Shown here piece after piece: positions 1-5,014 of a stretch of 6,655 bases of DNA. Every line of letters begins with the position of its first letter. The stretch's first letter is position 1. The position numbers and the translations under genes are program-made. The notes beneath the pieces are model-generated. The model did not search any database and was not told the DNA's origin. It saw only the letters and a list, made by a program, of their open reading frames with translations. Origin of the DNA: JAGXIT01 sp964393815 (GTDB lineage Bacteria; Patescibacteriota; Saccharimonadia; Saccharimonadales; UBA4665); contig CAYMUP010000043.1 in NCBI GenBank assembly GCA_964393815.1, positions 1-6,655 on the forward strand. Direction: 5' to 3'.

Positions 1-2
1 CG

Positions 3-632
3 TTACGAATATGGGCCAGCTGGCGTAAAGACCACGAGGCTAGCAGCTCAACTTCACCATACCATGCAGTTCACCTTCTAGGGGCTGAATCTTTTCAGCT
101 GCTTGAGCCATTTTATGATTTTATGCAGGAGAAGGGCTGCGGCGCATTAGCGGTTGCTTGTTCCGACGTATGCATAGAAGCCGTATCTTTTGAAACAGTT
201 GGATTATTACAGAAAGAAAAGCCGCGTTTATTTGGTTCGGCGCCAAGAGGTGCGAGCGTACTCAGAAAAGCAGTGGTAAGCACGGAAGTGTTTAAAGGGA
301 CCATAGCCGCTGTATTTGCTCAAACCGACAATAGAGAGAGCAACACAAAACAGTTACAAGCTATCCTCGAAACTGACCCTAATCACCCATTTGAAGAAGA
401 ACAACGTCGGCTACATGAGTACTTAGAGCGTAACCACATACCATTGCCGGAAAAGCCTTTGGCTATTTTTACGCTGGCGACACGTCTTGAGGCGTCAGTT
501 GCCAAAGAAGGTTTGATGATACTTGCAAAAACACTTCGAGGTTCTGGTATGACAATCGGTGATGTGAACCCGCCAGATACAGTCAAGCCAATAATCGCCT
601 TTGAACCACTAACGTACCGTTTGCCTAGGTAA
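3..632 (+). CDS. Hypothetical protein, 5'-truncated by the window edge
   Basis: I do not recognise this protein. The frame stays open from base 3 to the TAA at 630-632, giving 209 visible residues. The first ATG in frame is at 123, but the 40 codons before it read as ordinary protein (for example HAVHLLGAESFQLLEPFYDF) and contain no ATG, GTG or TTG, so the true start probably lies left of the window. A start at 123 (169 residues) cannot be excluded; no Shine-Dalgarno sequence precedes it. The visible part looks soluble and mixed alpha/beta, with no transmembrane segment and no signal peptide. There is a small Cys cluster (GCGALAVACSDVC) near residue 45 and a charged helical stretch EEEQRRLHEYLERN in the middle. 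It converges on the tRNA gene, with 10 bp between the stop and the tRNA 3' end. The reading frame is well supported; the function is unknown. Confidence 0.7.
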   Translation, partial: LRIWASWRKDHEASSSTSPYHAVHLLGAESFQLLEPFYDFMQEKGCGALAVACSDVCIEAVSFETVGLLQKEKPRLFGSAPRGASVLRKAVVSTEVFKGTIAAVFAQTDNRESNTKQLQAILETDPNHPFEEEQRRLHEYLERNHIPLPEKPLAIFTLATRLEASVAKEGLMILAKTLRGSGMTIGDVNPPDTVKPIIAFEPLTYRLPR

Positions 633-642
633 AAAATAGATG

Positions 643-729
643 TGGTGCCGCAGGCCGGACTTGAACCGGCACGTCCGAAAGGACACATGATTTTGAGTCA
701 AGCGTGTCTACCAATTCCACCACTGCGGC
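643..729 (-). tRNA. tRNA-Leu, anticodon CAA, CCA encoded
   Basis: The reverse strand folds into a complete 87-nt class II tRNA. The 7-bp acceptor stem GCCGCAG/CTGCGGC is perfect, followed by discriminator A and a genomically encoded CCA (643-645). The D-arm reads GTGGAATTGGTAGACAC, as in bacterial tRNA-Leu. The anticodon loop CTCAAAA (691-697) carries anticodon CAA at 693-695 and reads UUG codons. The long variable arm has a GTCC/GGAC stem with a TTTC loop, the class II mark shared by Leu, Ser and Tyr tRNAs. The T-arm GCCGG-TTCAAGT-CCGGC is perfect. One oddity is a U-U mismatch at the second pair of the anticodon stem (bases 701 and 687). A run of six T lies just past the 3' end on the transcribed strand (631-636) and could help termination. 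Confidence 0.97.
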
Positions 730-816
730 AGCATATATATTTTTTAATGAAACTCATGTCGGCCACTCCTGCTCTAAAACCAACAAAACGATCTATGTAT
801 TTGTGGCAAGGACAAC

Positions 817-845
817 GTGACTACAGAGGTGTATTGTACTATACT
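817..845 (+). promoter_or_regulatory. Candidate promoter for the sortase gene
   Basis: A -10 hexamer TATACT (840-845; one mismatch to TATAAT) lies 17 bp after GTGACT (817-822; four of six to TTGACA). Transcription would start near 851-852, on or next to the GTG of a 15-codon mini-ORF. The longest version of the sortase frame starts with a GTG at 817 inside the -35 element, so if this promoter is used that start is untranscribed and ATG 895 is the better choice. Confidence 0.5.
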
Positions 846-850
846 TATAC

Positions 851-898
851 GTGAAACGCGAGTGGGCCGCTGGCTTGCTGGCGTATATACGCGTATGA
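851..898 (+). CDS. Possible 15-codon leader ORF coupled to the sortase gene
   Basis: GTG at 851 opens a short frame encoding MKREWAAGLLAYIRV that stops with TGA at 896-898. Its stop overlaps the ATG (895-897) of the sortase gene in an ATGA arrangement, the usual geometry of translational coupling. The GTG lies five bases after the TATACT at 840-845, so it would sit at or next to the 5' end of the mRNA, as in leaderless genes. The sortase ATG at 895 has no Shine-Dalgarno sequence, so coupling would explain how it is reached. Such a short frame can arise by chance, and nothing shows that the peptide itself has a function. Confidence 0.3.
   Translation: MKREWAAGLLAYIRV
881..892. repeat. 12-bp perfect palindrome before the sortase start
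   Basis: GCGTATATACGC is its own reverse complement and ends two bases before ATG 895. It could be an operator for a dimeric regulator, or a weak hairpin near the start codon. There is no second copy in the window and no direct evidence of function. Confidence 0.4.
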
Positions 899-2247
899 AG
901 ACGATAAACCCACTCCACCACGAAGAACCGGCCGATGATGCTGCGGTGCGCATGATCCGGGAAAAAGTTGCCCGTGCCTATGGAGAGGGCGCTGTCGAAC
1001 CAAATGCTGTCGATAAAATGGCAGAAGTAATCAGCGAAAAACCCCGCGAGCTAAGTAAACATCAGCGCTACATGCAGGAAATCAGCGGTGCTGGCAAAAG
1101 CCTAGCCGAGATTCAAACTGCGTGGCATGACTATTACTCCTCTTTGTCCAATGCCGAAAAACACGAAGTTTGGCAGGAATTCTATGCTGCAAACCAGCAT
1201 ACGCCCTACCAAAAACTCTTCCAAAAACAAATGCCCGTAGCCTCACGAAAAAAACTTGGCTATGCACCAGAATCTAACCAAGAAGAATCAGGCATGGTCC
1301 TACCAGCACCTAACGGTAGATCGACAGAGGTTGTTACACCACCAGAGACCATACCCGCTAATTCCTCTAGACAAGCAAAGACAAAAAAACCAAATCCTGT
1401 TGGGGTTTTACTTCGTAAGACTAAACTTGGCGACCAGATTGCAGGCTCAGAGGCCTTCGCGACCACCAAGCAATTTGGTAAAACGGTAAGCAATATTGTC
1501 TCTGCAAATGGCAAAATTAGCATCCGTCAACAGATGCAGTCGCTCATCTTTGGTCTCGGTATGGGCGGTTTGGTGGTGATCGTGCTGCTTTTTAGCTTTT
1601 TCAATGAGTTTTTCATCACACCATTCATCCAGCCGAGCAAGAAGGTGACAGCGGCTCCAGTGATTACAAGCAACATGACAGCAGGTTCTGCCGCGCCAAC
1701 CGTGATCGTCAGCAAGATTAATATCCAGATACCGATTGATTTCACCCTGACGACAAATGCTGAAGCTGACATCCAAAAATCACTTGAATCTGGCGTAATC
1801 CACTACCCATCGACAGTATTACCCGGGCAAAATGGCAATAGTGCTTACTTTGGGCACAGTAGCTCAAACATTTTTAACAACGGTAAGTATAAGTTTGCTT
1901 TTGTACTTCTTCACCAACTCACCACCGGTGATCTCTTCCAGATTATCCATAACGGCAAGGTGTATACCTACCAAGTATTCGCGAAAGAGATCGTACCCCC
2001 AACCCAGGTAAGTATTTTGAATGATACAAAAGGAAAACAGGCCACAGCCGTTCTTGTGACATGCGATCCGCCGGGACTCAGTACCAATCGGCTTGTTGTG
2101 TGGGGTGAGCAGATTAGCCCAAGCCCCGCCTCTAACACCGCGGCGACTCCTCGTACCGATATGGCGCCGACAGAAATCTCAAGCAACGGCCCAACCCTTT
2201 GGACCCGCATGATGCGAAATCTCCAGTTCTGGAAAAAGCAAGAGTAG
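895..2247 (+). CDS. Membrane-anchored sortase with long cytoplasmic N-terminus
   Basis: Sortases are cysteine transpeptidases that cleave a sorting signal in secreted proteins and join them to the cell wall or into pili. From ATG 895 the product has 450 residues. Residues 1-216 are charged and presumably cytoplasmic. A hydrophobic segment at about 217-238 (LIFGLGMGGLVVIVLLFSFF) is the single membrane anchor. A short linker leads to the sortase domain at about 268-410, outside the cell. The catalytic triad is visible: His321 in YFGHSS, Cys390 in LVTCDPPG and Arg399 in NRLVVWGE. A low-complexity Ser/Pro/Thr tail follows. The TCxPPG...R signature is sortase-like, but the class (D, E or other) is not certain. 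No LPxTG-type substrate is encoded in the window. An upstream GTG at 817 would add 26 residues and has AAGGA only 4 bases before it; I prefer 895 because of the promoter at 817-845. Residues 50-106 are discussed under findings. Confidence 0.9.
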   Translation: MKTINPLHHEEPADDAAVRMIREKVARAYGEGAVEPNAVDKMAEVISEKPRELSKHQRYMQEISGAGKSLAEIQTAWHDYYSSLSNAEKHEVWQEFYAANQHTPYQKLFQKQMPVASRKKLGYAPESNQEESGMVLPAPNGRSTEVVTPPETIPANSSRQAKTKKPNPVGVLLRKTKLGDQIAGSEAFATTKQFGKTVSNIVSANGKISIRQQMQSLIFGLGMGGLVVIVLLFSFFNEFFITPFIQPSKKVTAAPVITSNMTAGSAAPTVIVSKINIQIPIDFTLTTNAEADIQKSLESGVIHYPSTVLPGQNGNSAYFGHSSSNIFNNGKYKFAFVLLHQLTTGDLFQIIHNGKVYTYQVFAKEIVPPTQVSILNDTKGKQATAVLVTCDPPGLSTNRLVVWGEQISPSPASNTAATPRTDMAPTEISSNGPTLWTRMMRNLQFWKKQE

Positions 2248-2295
2248 CTCCACCTCACAGCAAGAGTTACCCCTTATCTGCGGATAGTCTGGTTA

Positions 2296-2334
2296 AGCGC
2301 TGATAGGGAAGAGAATAACTAAGCGCTACTTTTT
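2296..2334 (+). terminator. Weak candidate terminator in the convergent gap
   Basis: Two copies of the palindrome AGCGCT (2296-2301 and 2322-2327) can pair across a 20-nt loop and are followed by a run of five T (2330-2334). The stem is only 6 bp and the loop is large. A second imperfect pairing, CCTTATC (2272-2278) with GATAGGG (2302-2308), overlaps it. It would end the sortase transcript, though it reaches into the last codons of the converging gene. The rest of 2248-2325 shows nothing else. Confidence 0.3.
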
Positions 2335-3825
2335 AGTGACTAAGTTGGTAAGACGAAGCGAGGGCTTCGAATCATTACCAAGTGGTGAAATAGTAAACAG
2401 TGTCTTGTAGTCAGGCGCAAACATAGGCTTGTAGCCCGCAAGGACAGTGCCGAGCTCACGTCGATTAGTTGCGTCGTAATCCTGCATAATAAGTTTGCCC
2501 TGGGAGACAAACAAAAGCCGGTGTCCATCCATCCATGTTACATGCGCCTGAGGAGAATCAAGCGTATCTGTTAGAGAGTAGCTCTTTGTTAGCACTTCCT
2601 CAGCGTCGTAGAAAGCGATTTGCTGGCCGTTTTCGGCTAGTAGAAACCTGGCATTATCAGAAAAACCAATATAGTTTGGCTGGTTAACACGCATAAACCG
2701 CCAGGGGAGAGGGAATGAAGCAGTCTTCAGTACTTGTGTCTGTGGGTTTTTATAGACGTAGACACCCTTGTCGAGGGACGACCCGACCACCACATACCAC
2801 TCGCTGTCATAGCGGGCTAGGTCGAGCAAGTAGGTTTGCTCACCAGCAGAATATCGACGCAAGGTCGTAGAACGCGAGCCTTGTTGCAACACCACGCTAA
2901 TTTGTCCTGGCAGCTCCTTGCCACTTGGTGGCCGCGTGGTAGCGTAAAGCACGGTGTCATCAGCATAGGTTTTGTAAGCCACTATGTCTGCAAGCTGCGT
3001 ACGAGGTGTCTGAGACCCTAGCGCATAGGAACGGAGTGTCTTCGCAGAAGGATCATAAGCATAGACCTGGTTAGACTTCTTATCAAACAGGCTCACCACC
3101 ACTGCCTTATCGAGACCTAGTGTCCGAGTGGCGTTTATGGTGTCTTCAGGCTTAGTGACATCCAGGATAATAAATTCCTTGCTCGTAGCATTACCGTCGC
3201 TAAAGGTATGTTCAAAAAGTACGTGCCGATTATCGTCTGCCCACTCGACAGGAGTCCACTTCTGCTCACCAGTCCCAGTAGTGTAGCCATCCTCGATAGG
3301 TTTAACGATTGTCGTAGTTATGGCCTGAGGATCACGAATATTGAGGAGCGTAAACTGACCAGGTGTTGCTGACTCGGCCAGCAGAATCAACCGTTTATTT
3401 GGGCTTTGAGAAACAAACAGCGGACTTGCCACATATGAGTCTGTTGTTGTCGTTGACAGGGTCTTAGGTATAAGAAAAGGGTAGTCAAAACGCTGCAAAT
3501 CACCACCGTCAACGGTAACTTTTCGAGCCCAGTCATGATAGCCCTCCGCCGATACCGTGAGATCATGGTCGCCAGCGTCCAGTTCAAGCTTTGTGTTTGT
3601 TCTACCCAGGTTTTTCCCATCTACTGTTATTGTCGCGCCGTTTGGCTGGCTAGAAACAAACACTAAACCATGTTGAGAAATCTGGCCTTCGCGGTCAACA
3701 CTATATCCGTAGGAAGCGTAAAGAAGCACCAATGTAGCGATGCCGATTGCTAGGGCAATAAGAGCGTATCCTACAAATAAAAACAAGCGATTACGTCGTT
3801 CTTTAGCTGGGTCGAGAAAATCCAT
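2326..3825 (-). CDS. PEGA-domain, beta-propeller-like membrane protein
   Basis: From ATG 3825 the product has 499 residues. It opens MDFLDPAKERRNR, then has a membrane segment at about 14-36 (LFLFVGYALIALAIGIATLV), so the N-terminus is cytoplasmic and the rest extracytoplasmic. Residues about 55-109 form a PEGA domain, a surface beta-sandwich: FVSSQPNGATITVDG near its start, LDAGDHDLTVSAEGYHDW in the middle, then VTVDGG. From about 130 to the end, repeated blade-like units (SPNKRLILLAE, WADDNRHVLFE, FSDNARFLLAE, WMDGHRLLFV, APDYKTLFTI) indicate a WD40/TolB-like beta-propeller. The family is probably a surface or wall-associated binding protein; no catalytic residues are apparent. The frame also offers GTG 3858 and ATG 3837. 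I chose 3825 because a TATACT -10 element lies at 3838-3843, which would place the mRNA start downstream of both, and because MDFLDP is the opening I remember for related Saccharibacteria proteins. It converges on the sortase gene and diverges from the next gene. Confidence 0.88.
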   Translation of the reverse strand: MDFLDPAKERRNRLFLFVGYALIALAIGIATLVLLYASYGYSVDREGQISQHGLVFVSSQPNGATITVDGKNLGRTNTKLELDAGDHDLTVSAEGYHDWARKVTVDGGDLQRFDYPFLIPKTLSTTTTDSYVASPLFVSQSPNKRLILLAESATPGQFTLLNIRDPQAITTTIVKPIEDGYTTGTGEQKWTPVEWADDNRHVLFEHTFSDGNATSKEFIILDVTKPEDTINATRTLGLDKAVVVSLFDKKSNQVYAYDPSAKTLRSYALGSQTPRTQLADIVAYKTYADDTVLYATTRPPSGKELPGQISVVLQQGSRSTTLRRYSAGEQTYLLDLARYDSEWYVVVGSSLDKGVYVYKNPQTQVLKTASFPLPWRFMRVNQPNYIGFSDNARFLLAENGQQIAFYDAEEVLTKSYSLTDTLDSPQAHVTWMDGHRLLFVSQGKLIMQDYDATNRRELGTVLAGYKPMFAPDYKTLFTISPLGNDSKPSLRLTNLVTKK

Positions 3826-3837
3826 ATCTGTTTGCAT

Positions 3838-3843
3838 AGTATA
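3838..3843 (-). promoter_or_regulatory. Candidate -10 element of the PEGA-protein gene
   Basis: On the reverse strand this reads TATACT, the hexamer also seen before the sortase gene and gltX. Transcription would begin near 3831, only about six bases before ATG 3825, so the mRNA would be nearly leaderless. I see no good -35 box 16-18 bp upstream and no TGn extension, which lowers confidence. Confidence 0.4.
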
Positions 3844-3899
3844 CACCAGTAGCCCCACTTATACGCCCAAAAGCGAGGGAAAAACGTTGTTGATAGCAC

Positions 3900-3928
3900 T
3901 TGATTTCACTAAGGTTAAGCGGTATTAT
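3900..3928 (+). promoter_or_regulatory. Candidate promoter of the NGKHYDPVTG membrane-protein gene
   Basis: TTGATT (3900-3905, four of six to TTGACA) and TATTAT (3923-3928, five of six to TATAAT) are separated by exactly 17 bp. Transcription would start near 3935, giving a leader of about 36 nt to GTG 3971 with AAGGA at 3955-3959, 11 bases before the GTG. The rival start, TTG 3887, lies upstream of this promoter but has its own GAGGG at 3875-3879, seven bases before it. Confidence 0.45.
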
Positions 3929-3970
3929 GAGCAAGAGAAAACATCCAAGAAAAAAAGGACGACAAGAAAA

Positions 3971-4957
3971 GTGACAGCAAAAACAATCACACTCAACGGT
4001 AAACACTACGATCCGGTGACGGGTCATCTAGTTACCCAAAAAGATCTGGACAAAAGCGCTACTACCAAAGTAGCTGTAAGACCTAACCACACAAAACATC
4101 ATGCTGCGCAGTCATCTACGACCCTTATGCGACGCGCAGTTAAAAAGCCAAAAGCTGTGGCCACGGTAGCTACTTTGCCGGTCGAACACTCAATCTCTCA
4201 CAAGATAGAGGTAAAACATACTCTAGGTCACACGGACAGCGCAAGACTTGAGCGCGCCCAGTCCGTCGCACAGAGCCCTCACGTAAGTCGCTATGCCCAT
4301 CACAAAGACGTCACGGTTTCCTATGGGTCAGTGCCTGTGCAACCCGAACCAAAAACTGCCGAGACAGAAGCGCCCGTTGCCCCACCACCATTGCAAGCAG
4401 CAGCGCACACAGACATGTTTGAACGAGCCATTGAACGAGCAACCAACTATGTTGACATCGCTGCGGAGCGAGTTCATTTCAACAAAAAAAAGCGCACACA
4501 CGTTCTTCACATGGCAGGCGGATTAACTGCGCTCGCGCTGCTTGCTGGCTTCGCTTTTTACCAAAATTCTTCCGTTTTACAGATCAAAGCAGCGGGTTTA
4601 CGCGCTGGCCTTGCGAGCTCAACGCCCGACCTAAAAGCAACAGGCTTTGGGTACGCTGGTGTGCAAACTGTCAAAGATAGCCGTGTACTCGGTCTTACCG
4701 ACCAAGACGGAAACTATCAGCTTCGCCAAACTCCTACTAACTGGAGCGGCGCAGCCATGATTGAGTCAGTCGCCTCAACTGACGCAAGTGGTAAGCTAAA
4801 CTACGAAGTCATGTCTTTTGCTGGTAACACGGTTTATCATCTCAGTAACGGTTCTTACACCTGGGTCAAAAACGGCATTTGGTTCCAATTTGCTCCTACA
4901 GAGGGCCAAAAAGATGTTCCCCTCGATAAACTCTCAGCCCTCATCCAAAACAGCTGA
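3971..4957 (+). CDS. Single-pass membrane protein with NGKHYDPVTG motif, unknown function
   Basis: From GTG 3971 the product has 328 residues. The N-terminal half (1-176) is rich in Lys, His, Ala and Thr and probably disordered. It holds the motif NGKHYDPVTG at 9-18, the basic motif TTLMRRAVKKP at 50-60 and a Pro/Glu-rich stretch near 120-143. An amphipathic charged segment follows (MFERAIERATNYVDIAAERV), then KKKKRTH, a positive-inside signal before the single membrane helix at about 177-198 (VLHMAGGLTALALLAGFAFY). Residues 199-328 lie outside and look like one small beta-rich domain containing YQLRQTPTNWSG and NGSYTWVKNGIWFQF. I recognise no characterised family; a DUF4367-like fold is a guess. 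No sorting signal is present. The start is uncertain: TTG 3887 gives 356 residues, and the longest frame (ATG 3740, 405 residues) overlaps the start of the divergent gene and is unlikely. It ends 57 bp before gltX on the same strand, but gltX has its own promoter. Confidence 0.8.
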   Translation: MTAKTITLNGKHYDPVTGHLVTQKDLDKSATTKVAVRPNHTKHHAAQSSTTLMRRAVKKPKAVATVATLPVEHSISHKIEVKHTLGHTDSARLERAQSVAQSPHVSRYAHHKDVTVSYGSVPVQPEPKTAETEAPVAPPPLQAAAHTDMFERAIERATNYVDIAAERVHFNKKKRTHVLHMAGGLTALALLAGFAFYQNSSVLQIKAAGLRAGLASSTPDLKATGFGYAGVQTVKDSRVLGLTDQDGNYQLRQTPTNWSGAAMIESVASTDASGKLNYEVMSFAGNTVYHLSNGSYTWVKNGIWFQFAPTEGQKDVPLDKLSALIQNS

Positions 4958-4978
4958 TACAGCCCCGCACTCTCACCC

Positions 4979-5008
4979 TTTACGACCAGAGAGGTAACTC
5001 TGTATACT
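4979..5008 (+). promoter_or_regulatory. Candidate leaderless promoter of gltX
   Basis: TATACT (5003-5008) is preceded by TTTACG (4979-4984, four of six to TTGACA) at 18 bp. Six bases separate the -10 box from ATG 5015, so transcription would start at the A of the start codon. No Shine-Dalgarno sequence stands at a useful distance from the ATG (the nearest GAGG is about 20 bases upstream), which fits a leaderless mRNA. The spacer holds a perfect 5-bp inverted repeat, CAGAG-AGGTAA-CTCTG (4987-5002), ending directly before the -10 box, a possible operator site. Confidence 0.55.
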
Positions 5009-5014
5009 AATAGT

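Noticed and set aside
383..688. 101-codon reverse ORF
   Set aside because: It lies antisense to the left-edge gene and runs out of the tRNA; no protein-family features.
731..770. A promoter for the tRNA on the reverse strand (CCGACA, 17 bp, TATATA)
   Set aside because: The spacing would place the transcript start at about 727, inside the mature tRNA whose 5' end is 729.
642..854. 70-codon forward ORF across the tRNA and the gap
   Set aside because: It is read antisense through the tRNA-Leu gene; its opening is merely the complement of the T-arm and acceptor stem.
1447..1776. Reverse ORFs of 109 and 81 codons opposite the sortase
   Set aside because: They mirror the membrane segment and linker of the sortase; the sortase frame has clear catalytic motifs.
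2274..2287. Small hairpin TTATC-TGCG-GATAG after the sortase
   Set aside because: Only five pairs including one wobble and no T-run; too weak to report as a terminator.
3740..3886. Extension of the NGKHYDPVTG protein back to ATG 3740
   Set aside because: It would overlap the 5' end of the divergent PEGA gene by about 85-120 bp in antisense, and better starts with ribosome binding sites exist downstream.
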